From the NCBI RefSeq assembly GCF_032854445.1, contig NC_088303.1, positions 36,187,265 through 36,251,264 on the forward strand: 64,000 nt of DNA, in the 5' to 3' direction. This document shows, in pieces, positions 33,781 to 45,126 of the stretch (positions within the stretch are counted from its first letter, which is position 1; every line of letters starts with the position of its first letter). This DNA is from Liolophura sinensis (Eukaryota; Mollusca; Polyplacophora; Chitonida; Chitonidae). The notes under the pieces were generated by a model. That model worked only from the letters and a program-made list of their open reading frames with translations. It ran no database searches and was not told the DNA's origin. A program made the position numbers and the translations under genes.

Positions 33781-36700
33781 ATATTTTGGAATATGTGTGA
33801 AATGAACTTTTAAACTAAGGGAGCATGACAGAGTACTGGTGGCAGTGAGCAGTTGTCAATGCTTTCTTATGTAGTATTGAAATTATCTGGAGATCACTTG
33901 CCTTTAAAGCTCCACCAGAATGATGTATTACACATGGACAAGTTTGTCAGTATAACTTGCAAAGGGGTGGAGGATTACCCGACATTCCGGTTACATTAAC
34001 CAATAATAAACCGGCGATGCTGTGTACATGAAAAATGAGTATAGCCTAAAACAACAGTAACAAAAAAAAAAAAAAAAAAACACTTAAATTTTTAGTCTCT
34101 ATTAATCAAAGGTTGAAGAACAACCTGCAATACATGAGGTGAGAGCAGCATTCAAAAAATATATATTCATTTTACGATTCATTTAGATGGCATATTATTG
34201 TCAGTGTTGCTCAAGAGACCATTTTTTTATTTTGTTATTTCCATTTCAGAGAGAGGTATATTCCCATAACACGGAGGTCCCTTATAAGAGAGTTGGTTGA
34301 AGAGAAAAATTTCTTGTTAGAAAATGAGCAGAAAAAGTTTGAAGACTTTGCCCTGGCATTGGATAGTGCCATAGTGAACAAATACCATGGCATCTTGCAA
34401 GAGTTGAAGGTATGGAGTTGTGTATTAAAGCATCCTCATTCACAGGTACATGCATGAACTATTGTGGCTTCATTTTTGCAGATGTTAGCAGTTTTCTCTG
34501 TTTTGTTTGATAACTTCCTTTGACTGTTGGACAATATGTTAGCATTAACTGAGATATTTTTAGTGTATTTTTCCTGATTGACTATAGATAATACATGAGG
34601 CTTAGCCGTCAGTTGGTCAATTTCCAAATCAGTCAGAATTGCTTAGCTCACTTGGGAGAGTAGTGGTGCCGGACCCCCTTGATACTGAGTTGTAGTCATT
34701 TGTTGAAGACCACTTGTCGTTCACCAGTACGGTGTGTAATACATAATAGCTGTTTTGTCATTGAGCATGTATAGATGATGTAAAAGAAGCTTCTTTAATA
34801 GGGTGTGTAACAACATGAAATCGGTTTGCTTTCAGTTTCTCTTTGACCCAATTAACCCAGACAAAGATACAATCCAGACAAGAAAATGGACCCGCCGTGA
34901 ACGACTGGACAACGAATTCTGGCTAATTCAAAGACTGGAGGACATCATGGAAAAGGCAAACTTTCATGAGCTACCTAAATCTGTCATTAGCCAGGCTTTG
35001 GATGAGCATGAGGCCAGAGAAGGTGTGAGGGTAAGTTGTTATGTCAGCTCAGATACCCACAGAAGGTATGAGGGTAAGTTGTAAAGTCAGCTCAGATTCC
35101 CAAAGAAGGTATTAGTGTATGTTGTAGTGTCAGCTCAGATTCCCACAGAAGGTAAGAGAGTAAGTTGTAATGTTAGCTCAGATTCCCACAGAAGGTATGA
35201 GGGTAAGTTGTAGTGTCAGCTCAGATACCCACAGAAGGTATGAGGGTAAGTTGTAGTGTCAGCTCAGATACCCACAGAAGGTATGAGGCTAAGTTGTTGT
35301 GTCAGCTCAGTTACCCACGGAAGGTATGAGGGTAAGTTGTAGTGTCAGCTCAGATACCCACAGAAGGTATGAGCGTAGGTTGTAAAGTCAGCTCAGTTAC
35401 CCACAGAAGGTATTACGGTAAGTTGTAGTGTCAGCTCAGATACCCACAGAAGGTATGAGGGTAAGTTGTAGTGTCAGCTCAGATACCCACAGAAGGTATG
35501 AGCATAGGTTGTAAAGTCAGCTCAGATTCCCACAGAAGGTATGAGGGTAAGTTGTAGTGTCAGCTCAGATTCCCACAGAAGGTATGAGAGTAAGTTGTAA
35601 TGTTAGCTCAGATTCCCACAGAAGGTATGAGGGTAAGTTGTAGTGTCAGCTCAGATTCCCACAGAAGGTATGAGAGTAAGTTGTAATGTTAGCTCAGATT
35701 CCCACAGAAGGTATGAGGGTAAGTTGTAGTGTCAGCTCAGATACCCACAGAAGGTATGAGTGTAGGTTGTAAAGTCAGCTCAGATTCCCACAGAAGGTAT
35801 GAGGGTAAGTTGTAGTGTCAGCTCAGATACCCACAGAAGGTATGAGGCTAAGTTGTTGTGTCAGCTCAGTTACCCACGGAAGGTATGAGGGTAAGTTGTA
35901 GTGTCAGCTCAGATACCCACAGAAGGTATGAGCGTAGGTTGTAAAGTCAGCTCAGTTACCCACAGAAGGTATCACGGTAAGTTGTAGTGTCAGCTCAGAT
36001 ACCCACAGAAGGTATGAGGGTAAGTTGTAGTGTCAGCTCAGATACCCACAGAAGGTATGAGCGTAGGTTGTAAAGTCAGCTCAGATTCCCACAGAAGATA
36101 TGAGGGGTAAGTTGTAGTGTCAGCTCAGATTCCCACAGAAGGTATGAGAGTAAGTTGTAATGTTAGCTCAGATACCCACAGAAGGTATGAGGGTAAGTTG
36201 TAGTGTCAGCTCAGATTCCCACAGAAGGTATGAGAGTAAGTTGTAATGTTAGCTCAGAATCCCACAGAAGGTATGAGGGTAAGTTGTAGTGTCAGCTCAG
36301 ATACCCACAGAAGGTATGAGTGTAGGTTGTAAAGTCAGCTCAGATTCCCACAGAAGGTATGAGGGTAAGTTGTAGTGTCAGCTCAGATTCCCACAGAAGG
36401 TATGAGAGTAAGTTGTAATGTTAGCTCAGATTCCCACAGAAGATATGAGGGTAAGTTGTTGTGTCAGCTCAGTTACCCACGGAAGGTATGAGGGTAAGTT
36501 GTAGTGTCAGCTCAGATACCCACAGAAGGTATGAGCGTAGGTTGTAAAGTCAGCTCAGTTACCCACAGAAGGTATTACGGTAAGTTGTAGTGTCAGCTCA
36601 GATACCCACAGAAGGTATGAGGGTAAGTTGTAGTGTCAGCTCAGATACCCACAGAAGGTATGAGCGTAGGTTGTAAAGTCAGCTCAGATTCCCACAGAAG

Positions 36701-39700
36701 GTATGAGGGTAAGTTGTAGTGTCAGCTCAGATTCCCACAGAAGGTATGAGAGTAAGTTGTAATGTTAGCTCAGATACCCACAGAAGATATGAGGGTAAGT
36801 TGTAGTGTCAGCTCAGATACCCACAGAAGGTATGAGTGTAGGTTGTAAAGTCAGCTCAGATTCCCACAGAAGGTATGAGGGTAAGTTGTAGTGTCAGCTC
36901 AGATACCCACAGAAGGTATGAGGCTAAGTTGTTGTGTCAGCTCAGTTACCCACAGAAGGTATGAGGGTAAGTTGTAGTGTCAGCTCAGATACCCACATAA
37001 AGTATGAGCGTAAGTTGTAAAGTCAGCTCAGAATCCCACAGAAGGTATTAGTGTATGTTGTAGTGTCAGCTCAGATTCCCACAGAAGGTATTAGTGTAAT
37101 TTGTAGTGTCAGCTCAGATTCCCACAGAAAGTATGAGGGTAAGATGTTGTGTCAGCTCAGATTCCCACAGAATGTGTGAGGGTAAGATGTAGTGTCAGCT
37201 CAGATAGCCACGGAAGGTATGAGGGTAAGTTGTAATAAATTGAGGATAGAAAATGTATCCTGTTACTGATACCTTGCTGCGATGTGAAAAGTATTTGGAG
37301 GCACTTGAAACGGCAGGTTCATTTTCCAAATCCATACAGGGAATTTCACAGGGAAGGACAAAGCTGATGTTTCACCCTTAAACTTTATGCAATACAACGT
37401 GATCTTGACTCCCCATCTTCCTGAAGTATAAGTGTTTTAGAGGCAGTGTAAATTAAGTCAAAGCTATTCAGTGATCTGAGGTGGGGCTCCCTTGGGTGCT
37501 TACACTCAAACATTGCTGAGCATACAATGTACCTGTATGGAGGATTTTCCAGCGCTTCTTTGAGGGTTGCCTTGATAAGAAAAAAAAATTATCCTTCTAA
37601 TGAAGGAGGAATCATTTACATCATAAACACTGCTTAATTAACAAGTCAGAATTTAACAAACATAACTGAACATGCATGGTTTATAACTGTTTCATTATAT
37701 ACCTCTGAGCAGGATAAGCCTTATATCTGTATTTTTCGCATGTTTACTTTGGATTTAATGTTTGTTAGTTTCTTTCTTTCCTTTAATATAACTGAACATG
37801 CATCACCATGGTTTATAACTGCTTTATTTTACAATGAATATTTCTTATCAGGACAATATAGTTGTAAGAGTATATGTACGTGTTAACAATAAAATTATGA
37901 TCAGAAATGAACCTCAAATGAAATTAAACTTTCCCTCTTTCACTTTCATGTTCACAAACATATGGGTCGCTAAAGTGGAATTAAACTCAGTACCAGGTTA
38001 TAGTTGGTGTTAAGATGAAAATAAACTCAATCTGGACCAGGAAAAAACTCAATTTTGAGTTTTCGTTTGTGAAAATTTGGACTACTGTGAATCCCTGACA
38101 TCCATGACTTAATGATTTAAACAATATCTCATTGATTTAATGGTAGCTGCATACAAAGCCAAACCTCTCTCATATTCCATCCTACATGCAGTTGAATCTA
38201 CAATTCCCAATAATTGAGACTTGCTGAAGCTGTGTCAAGATCAAGTTATAAACTTTCTCTTATACTTGTTTAGGAAAGAATCAAAAAAAGTTTAATTCTG
38301 TTTTAAGGTACCTTTAATACTATTGATTCATTGGGAAGAATCATTAACCAGGTGCTGTCTTCTCATGTAACAGTCATTGGGCTTGAGATCTGTTGGGGTG
38401 TCTGATAAACAAAACCGTCGACCAGAGTGTAGGCTGGTTCTACAGAGAGTATGAACAGTTTTATAAGAAATATTTATTTATTTATTTGATTGGTGTTTTA
38501 CGCTGTACTCAAGAATATTTCACTTATACGACGGCGGCCAGCATTATGGTGAGAGGAAACCGGGCAGAGCCCGGGTGGAAACCCACGACCATCCGCAGGG
38601 TGCTGCCAGACCTTCCCACATACGGCCAGAGAGGAAGCCAACGTGAGCTGGACTTGAACTCACAGCGACCGTATTGGTGAGAGACTCCTGGGTCATTACG
38701 CTGTGCTAGTGCGCTAACCAACTGAGCCATGGAGGCCCCTATAAGATATATTTTCAGCATCGAAAATAATATCAGTTTTCTTGATTGTTGTTGTTTTGTT
38801 TTTTTTACAAATGTATTAAAAAGTTTTTGTTTGTTGATAAATATATTACACAATGTGTTCAATTTGCAGGTTAGTGTGGACATGGACAAATACGATATAC
38901 TACGCTTCTGGGCTTTAGGCAAAGAAACACCACCTGTATCAACTCCCTTCATGCAGCGAATAATGAACAGGATCCGTGGTCAGAAGCCCCTACACCATTA
39001 ACATACTACAAACGAGTGGTGGTTGCTGTCCGTTTAAAAAAGGACCAAAAACTTATTCTCAAGTCTTTCAAGGAAGTCCCTGTAAATGCTTTAGAAATGT
39101 TGCTTCCAGATGGAAAAGTGACTATGAGTAAGCTTGGACAAAGGTGTCATCACCACCTCGGCTGCTATTGCTTTCGCCGGAATCCTGGCCAAAATCGTCA
39201 CTGCTTTAGCCGACCTTAATGTGGACTGGACATTGGTGTTCACTGTGTCACAGGTTTTGTGGGCATTCGCTCCTGGACTGTCTACAAGAATCGACGCAAT
39301 GCCTACATGGTGGATCTGTCCAGGATGCTGTATTTCAAGAACATTGCCAACAATCGAGGTCTGCTGACGTTGTTAGTGGATCGGGCTGAGGATGAAAGTT
39401 CAAGGAGGCGTTGTTGGTGTACTCATTTCTCCTCACCCAGAGACCGCCTTCAGTCAGACTCAAAGGTAACCCTGACTTTTATTTGGCCTGTATTTCAACA
39501 AATGACAGTTAAATGCGGCGTTTCAGCCTGAAATATGGCAACATTTTAAGTTCTAATTGGGATCCAAGTAGGTGGGAAAATTCGTCCTATTTTGCAACAT
39601 ACATGTATTATTATCAGAGATAACCAGTGTAGAAAATCATTCAGTTTTAGCAGCTCATCTGTAGAGTTTTTTTTATTCAAATCACAGTTTTTGGAATATA

Positions 39701-42700
39701 TCCCCTAAGGGACTGTGTAGAGCCACAGATAATTTTTTTGGACAACTTAAGGTTTTGCCTATACTTATTTGACCAACAGTTGCATGAGAATGTTCTTTAC
39801 TTGATGGTTGCCATTGTATGGGTTCAATCCCAGCCGTAGGAAATTTGTTAACTCCCTGAATCTCACTGTTTCTGGGACATTTATAACAATAAGTGGGTAA
39901 TGGCGCTCATGTGGTCATTTACACAGTCCAACATTAGTTGGAGGAAACTTGTCTTCCACCATTGTCATGTACACATGTGTTTTCATCAGATGTTGGAAAG
40001 ATCCTCCATTGTCAATAACTTGCCAAAAGTTGGTGTTTTCACCCCGGGGCACTCATGGGTTCTTGCACATGTAAAAGTGACCACCATTGTATTAGTGAAA
40101 AGGTGTTGAGTACGGCGCAAAACATCTATCAAATTAATTGAAATTTATTGAAATGAATAAATAAACTGAAGCCCTTAACATGTACATGTACTTTTAACTT
40201 GTGACACTTTTTACATGTAGTTGTCAGGGGAGTTATTAGTCCCCCTACGAGTGCTTGAGGGGACCTTTCTCAGCTTGTCACAATTCACTTTCTGGACCTT
40301 CAGTTGTGTATTCTGGACCTTCTGAACCCTCAGTTGTGTATTCTGAACCTTCAGTTGTGTATTCTGGACCTTCTGAACCCTCAGTTGTGTATTCTGAACC
40401 TTCAGTTGTGTATTCTGGACTTTCTGAACCCTCAGTTGTGTATTCTGGACCTTCTGAACCCTCAGTTGTGTATGCCAAACCCTCAGTTGTGTATTCTGGA
40501 CCTTCTGAACCCTCAGTTGTGTATTCTGAACCTTCAGTTGTGTATTCTGGACCTTCTGAACCCTCAGTTGTGTATTCTGAACCCTCAGTTGTGTATTCTG
40601 AACCTTCAGTTGTGTATTCTGAACCCTCAGTTGTGTATTCTGAACCTTCAGTTGTGTATTCTGTGCCTTCAGTTGTGTACTCTGGACCTTCAGTTGTGTA
40701 TTCTGGACCTTCAGTTGTGTACTCTGGACTCTCAGTTGTGTATTCTGAACCCTCAGTTGTGTATTCTGGACCTTCTGAACCCTCAGTTGTGTATTCTGAA
40801 CCCTCAGTTGTGTATTCTGAACCTTCAATTGTGTATTCTGAACCCTCAGTTGTGTATTCTGGACCTTCTGAACCCTCAGTTGTGTATTCTGGACCTTCAG
40901 TTGTGTATTCTGGACCTTCAGTTGTGTACTCTGGACCTTCAGTTGTGTATTCTGGACCTTCAGTTGTGTATTCTGAACTGTAACTGGGTATATTGTTCCT
41001 CTGAAACCAGTTGGACCCCAAGCTTGAGTTTTTATGTTCATCAACATTATGACCTTTTTTTTTGATGTGATGTGGACTGACTTCTACTGGAATTCTTGAG
41101 GCCTTTCCACATGTTCACAAGGTGTTTATTTAGAGATATCATGAAGACATCATTCTGTATAGACTGGCAAAATCATGCTTTTCGTGAGAAACTAAAATTG
41201 GCCTACCCAACCCAACCAATGTAGTTTTGCCTCCAAAATCAAATTAAAATGTGCATAAATTGAACTGAAAGTTGCTTTTTTCTATGTGAAAAAGTTGAGG
41301 AATTTGAGTACCTGTTATTCTTACTGCAAATAAGAGAATTTATTGCAAAAGCAATGCTGCCAGAATGTTTGTTGTTATATGGGGCAAGCAGTACATGTGT
41401 ATGTGATATTCTGATTTCGTGGTTTTATATATACCATTATTTAGAAATATTGTAGAATTTAGGTGAACTGAACTTGTCTTGATCTTTTTTTTTTTCCATT
41501 TGTATTTTGAATAGAAACATCTGGTGCCATGACGGATCCAACAGTAACACTTTTGGTGCCAATAGCAGGTGTGTGAACTGCCACCCAGTGGAAATACCCC
41601 TGGATTATGCATGTATCTTATACATGTTCTCTTGATTAGTGTTTTACTCTGTATCCAAGAAAATATATTTATATACAGATTTATCAGCTTTAAATATTAA
41701 TTCTGCTGTCTTAGGGACGAGGCATTTCCTTTAAGCAATTAATGAGTTGTCGGCATATGAAGGAATGACTGCATATGTGAAAATATGTTCTAAGATAGTA
41801 GATTTCACAGAAGGTTCTAGTTCAGCATCTTAAATGCGAACCAGCAGTGAGAAACTTGGTTTAAACATGATTTTGAATCCAACTCAAAAATTCTAAGTTC
41901 GGACAGTTTGGTAACATGGGTTGGACATCACTTGTGTATGTATGTAGCTGGTTTAGCTCTGGATTCAACTCACCCTTCCCAGCTATCAAAATGGAGAATG
42001 CCAAAATACTTAGAGAGAATATACATGTAAGTAAAATATTTGCACAGTCATTTGAAATAAGCTCTTAGAATGGTTTGCATAATCTTTTATTTAAAACTGT
42101 TTTGGCAGTTTGAAAGTTTGTCAGTAACTTTCCAAAGAACAGTGATTAATCACAGAATTCTTGTTTCCTCCAGTTAAACAACAAATATTAAGTAATCAAT
42201 TGCAAGCGTTTGCTGGATAATTGTCCAATGAATTGTGTGAAATGCTCCCTGATTATTACATCCAGTATTTCAGTGAAGGTTATTAGCTGTCCGATGAGGT
42301 ACTGTGAGTGTCGGTGTCCAATAACAGGGAAAGTAATGTTGAACAAAATGTTAGGGGTGATTTCTTAAAAAGTACTGCAGGTATTGAGGTTTAGGCCTTC
42401 ACAGAGGTAGAGCACAATAACACGAGGTGGATGTTTCATTGTTGATTTGGTGTGTACATATTAAATACTGTAAATTACTGAATTCCTGACTTACTTTATT
42501 GGGCATTAGAATCAGTGTTAAACAAAATGTTAGGGGTGGTATATTCAAAAAGTACTGCAGATATTGAGCTCAGGGTTTGCACACTTGTAGAACACAATAG
42601 CATGAGAGGGATATTCCATTGTTAATTCGGTATGTGCATAATAAATTCTGTAAATTACCAAGTTCCCGACTTAGTGTATTGTGTATTAGAATCAATGTTA

Positions 42701-43265
42701 AAAAAACTGTTAGGGCTGGTATCTCAAAAAGTACAGCATGTATTGACCTGAAGTTTTACATGCATTTGACACAGTGACTCCTATGCTCCATCACTGATGC
42801 TCTGTGTGCATATTAATCACTGTAAATTACCAAATTCATGATTTCAGTATGTTATATATTGAGCTGAAGTTTTGCATTCCTATGCCTCGTAGAAGCGAGC
42901 TGTTTGTTAGTCTTGGTGCCATTTCTAAGTGTTTGATGTTGTTTGCAGGTGGAATCACTGAAATACAGCTGGAGAAGCACATAGAGAAATGGGTAGAAGA
43001 AAGGACAAAAGTTTCTATTGATTTCGATTCTTCTGAAGCTATCAAACTGTTGAAAGGGTTTGGTATATTGAGTGAACACGGTGACAAACTTCACGTGCTC
43101 TCCATGGAGGCGGCCATGAGGCATCTGCCCCAGCAGCCACAGTCGCTGGTTGCCAGGGCGATGGACGCAGATATTGCTGAAGGTTTTGACAGGGACGAGT
43201 ATGCGGAAACGGAAGAGGAGTACAAAGAGGAGGAAAAGAAATCGCGACGGTTTGGTTGGTTTTAG
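28637..43265 (+). CDS. TMEM143: TMEM143-like DUF3754 mitochondrial membrane protein, seven exons, frame broken in exon 6
   Basis: Exons: 28637-28711, 28881-28964 (least certain), 33400-33611, 34250-34409, 34836-35030, 38870-39465 and 42949-43265. The phases agree everywhere outside exon 6. Allowing four single-base corrections in exon 6, the coding length is 547 codons including the TAG; human TMEM143 is about 459 residues. The N-terminus [20 protein letters not shown] is Arg-rich and lacks acidic residues except one Glu, like a mitochondrial presequence. The family signature runs through [43 protein letters not shown] and [10 protein letters not shown]. Two hydrophobic segments (about 39,140-39,200 and 39,220-39,270) are followed by [15 protein letters not shown] and a charged C-terminus. 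The function of TMEM143 is not well established. Exon 2 rests only on phase fit and a CTCTCAG acceptor. Introns 5 and 6 carry large minisatellites. Confidence 0.88.
28965..31261. other. TMEM143 intron 2, unique part
   Basis: Apart from the CAT/CAC microsatellite at 29,726-29,945, nothing was recognised. There is no SINE until 31,262. Confidence 0.4.
29726..29945. repeat. (CAT)n/(CAC)n microsatellite cluster
   Basis: Runs of TCATCATCAT and CACCACCACC are followed by interrupted CATCAC/CACTAT repeats. Long open frames across it on both strands (poly-His, poly-Ser or Asp/Ser-rich) are artefacts of the triplet repeat. Confidence 0.95.
31262..31530 (+). mobile_element. SINE family A, diverged full-length copy
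   Basis: The head CTCTGGCTGAGTGGATTAGC is followed by GAGTTCAAGTCTAGCTCATG, a body with GTTTCCCCCGGACTCTGCC, and the tail TAAAACACCAATGAAATAAA. It lies in TMEM143 intron 2. Confidence 0.82.
32517..32763 (+). mobile_element. SINE family A, body partly deleted
   Basis: The head is GGGGCCTCTGTGGCTTAGTT. Compared with full copies, the CCCCGGGCTCTGCCCGG part of the body is deleted. The tail is GAGTATGACGTAAAACACC and (AAAT)n. It lies in TMEM143 intron 2. Confidence 0.9.
33733..33782. repeat. (TA)n(TG)n dinucleotide microsatellite
   Basis: A long TA run is followed by GTGTGTGTGT. A poly(A) run of 18 also occurs at about 34,063-34,080. Confidence 0.97.
35021..37230. repeat. 43-bp minisatellite in TMEM143 intron 5, about 51 copies, donor-like in each unit
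   Basis: The unit begins GTAAGTTGTAGTGTCAGC and ends CACAGAAGGTATGAGG; the exact 43-bp step is visible at 35,160 to 35,203. The array begins at the genuine exon 5 donor, whose border GAAGGTGTGAGG|GTAAGTTG matches the unit border GAAGGTATGAGG|GTAAGTTG. Many units therefore carry a strong 5' splice-site consensus. A higher-order pattern of 13-14 units is present. Confidence 0.96.
37231..38468. other. TMEM143 intron 5, unique part
   Basis: AT-rich sequence with a short local duplication around AACTGAACATGCAT (about 37,664 and 37,789). No exon or repeat family was recognised. Confidence 0.4.
38469..38741 (-). mobile_element. SINE family A, full-length copy
   Basis: On the minus strand it runs from the head GGGGCCTCCATGGCTCAGTT to GAGTACAGCGTAAAACACC and the (AAAT)n tail. 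It ends 129 bp before TMEM143 exon 6. Confidence 0.93.
38870..39465 (+). other. TMEM143: TMEM143 exon 6 with four frame breaks
   Basis: The protein homology is continuous but changes frame four times. The changes fall at about 38,975-38,990 (one base missing or two extra; otherwise TAA at 38,999), at 39,133-39,134 (one extra G in CTTGGACAAA), at about 39,246-39,256 (one base missing or two extra), and at about 39,399-39,402 (one T missing in GAAAGTTCAAGG). After these the exon ends in the phase required by exon 7 (G|GT). Assembly indels, a damaged allele or early gene decay are all possible. The sequence between the breaks is well conserved, which favours assembly error. Confidence 0.8.
40083..40165 (+). 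mobile_element. Diverged SINE tail (family A-like 3' end)
   Basis: TTGTATTAGTGAAAAGGTG, GAGTACGGCGCAAAACATC and TATCAAATTAAT resemble the family A tail. The preceding 200 bp (TTCAATCCCAGCC, CCACCATTGTCATG, CACTCATGGGTTC) may be a different SINE body that shares this tail. Confidence 0.5.
40290..40982. repeat. 21-bp minisatellite (with 30-bp variants) in TMEM143 intron 6
   Basis: The unit is TTCAGTTGTGTATTCTGGACC, about 21 bp. A 9-bp extra TTCTGAACC in some units gives 30 bp. As both lengths are multiples of three, at least four frames on the two strands stay open for about 240-280 codons (for example PSVVYSE repeats). This is not taken as coding. Confidence 0.96.
41093..41310 (+). repeat. 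Dispersed repeat D1, copy 1 (unclassified)
   Basis: ATTCTTGAGGCCTTTCC through AAGGTGTTTATTTA, CCAAAATCAAATTAAAATGT and TGTGAAAAAGTTGAGGAATT aligns with 62,300-62,510. Neither a tRNA-like head nor terminal repeats were recognised. Confidence 0.65.
41311..42327. other. TMEM143 intron 6, unique part
   Basis: No exon was recognised. A short stretch at about 41,634-41,680 (TGATTAGTGTTTTACTCTG) recalls the inverted family A SINE tail but is too short to be sure. Confidence 0.35.
42328..42870 (+). repeat. About 180-bp tandem repeat D3, roughly three copies
   Basis: TGTTAGGGGTG/TGTTAGGGCTG recurs at 42,349, 42,528 and 42,708. It is followed each time by AAAAAGTACTGCAG-like sequence, AGAGCACAATAACA-like sequence and TGTAAATTAC. 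The third copy runs into the intron end, 80 bp before TMEM143 exon 7. A further single piece is at 61,655-61,765. Confidence 0.85.
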
Positions 43266-43291
43266 TGATGTCGCAACTTAGGAGAGTTTAA

Positions 43292-43503
43292 AATAAAGTG
43301 AAGTGACTTAATAGCTAATTATGATGCAAATTTCTCCACTGGCAAAGAACATTTCCAGGAGACAGAACCGGGGAGCCATGGGAGTTGTGCGGATTTGTTT
43401 ACAGACTTTATAGTGACTGTACATATTTTGTCCTGCTGTTCTGCTTTCTACAAAGTGCTAATTAAGAACTCTATTTGACTGGAAATAGGCCGTTTTTAAT
43501 AAA
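43292..43503 (+). promoter_or_regulatory. Two candidate poly(A) signals of TMEM143
   Basis: AATAAA occurs at 43,292-43,297 and again at 43,498-43,503, 27 and 233 nt after the stop. Both are followed by AGTGAAG. Confidence 0.6.
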
Positions 43504-45126
43504 GTGAAGGAAAATTAACAATAAGTGATTCGGTTGAAAGACCACTGAAACTACCTGTAATGAAGTAAAAGTGCAGTGAGAGAATTTAGCTCTGGTGTTA
43601 AAGAACCATGTTGATTAAGATCACAAAATTGATTGTCTGCTTCTTATTTCTGAGGAGAAGTCATCCCCTTTGGACGGAATTTTCATCCCGTATACCAAGA
43701 TAATACACATACACATAAACTATTATATTTTTTACTGATCTCTGACTTTATATATGGTAAAGCGTGAAAAAAGACCTATAGTAGCCCACCTTATTTCAAA
43801 CATTTGGTCGCATTTTATTGTCAAAAAGATTAAAAAGAAAATTTGTTTTGGAAATAGATTTCATAGGTCTTTCACTGATGATTACTTTATACTTCAATTT
43901 TAGTATTCTCTCACTTTTCACTTCAGATTGATGTTGCACATGACACTCTTCTGTGTGAGGAGATAGGTTGTGGCAAGCCAATCAAATGTACTGAAAAAAT
44001 AACACAGGTACATGTTAAATCTGCTAGCCTCTGCTGACAACAATATGTCCTTCCCATGCCGAACCAGTCCAGTAGCTTGTTTATTTATGCCAGAAGTTGC
44101 ATGGAAGTATAAATATTGCATACTTTCAAAGAGCCTTACAAGCTTTTGCAGCGATAGTCAGGGAATACACGAGTGTAGATTTTATATCTGACATTGAAAC
44201 AATTTACTCTGGCGTTTTCACTGATCTCGAGATAGTTGTTTCAGGGTCAGAAATTAAAGAGACTTTACATGTAGTCCTGACATTTGTTTGTCACACTTTA
44301 CGTAGCATATTGTATTTAAGACCATTCACTAGACATCTATGTTCATCCTTGATTTGGACGCAAAGATAAAGGGGGATAATCACCATTGCCTTGGGACTAA
44401 TTACCTCCCTTACCATCAATTCTGTTCCATTCAAGCAGTGCATTATTGGAACCACAAATAACTGACCTGGTGCTTTGTACTGATCTCGAATTTTCTTTCC
44501 CAACACCCTGAAATAATACTTCTGGCTTCCTACATGTCCACGAACATTTACTTTCTACAGGGTGCTGTGGAAAGAAACACTATGAATTTCAGAATATTTA
44601 CACCAATAGTAGATTAAATATGTGTTATGTTGGCTTTAAAATAACGACACTTTCATTTATCAGTACTAGTGTACTGCTGAAGGGAGCCCATAATATCATG
44701 CAGTTATATTAGACAGTTCATGAGGAGAACGGTCTGAGCTTGTACATGTACATTGGGGCTATCATGGCAAACAAACTTGGAGTGTGACAAATCTTTATCA
44801 GTCTCTCTTATATAGGTGGAGTTTAACTGTTTGGTTTAATGAAAATAGTTGGACTGCTTTTGAATAAAGAGTTTGATGAGAATTTGTGAGCATTACCTAC
44901 ATTGATGACTACATAATAATGCCTCTGTAAGGATGTGATTTGGTCAAAATGTCTGGCAGCTTTTTCAAAATACGTGTGCGCTGAAATAAATCCGAAGTGA
45001 CAATAATTTTCATACATGCAATTGTGCTTTTTTTTTATTTTTTAACGATTTGAGCTTTCGGATTTTTTTCTCCTAAAAAGTGTGCTGTGTTAAGCCGGTG
45101 ACAAGAAGAGATTTTTAAGTTACTAA
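43504..45126. other. Intergenic DNA after TMEM143, no recognised feature
   Basis: AT-rich. No SINE, exon or RNA gene was supported. Short open frames here have no family features. Confidence 0.4.

Noticed and set aside
38970..38992. An 8-nt GT...AG stretch that would restore frame at the first break in TMEM143 exon 6
   Set aside because: An 8-nt intron is far below any known spliceosomal minimum. An indel is the simpler explanation.
40211..41065. Open frames of 242-278 codons on both strands with repeated short peptides
   Set aside because: They come from a 21-bp repeat open in at least four frames at once. There are no splice or family features.
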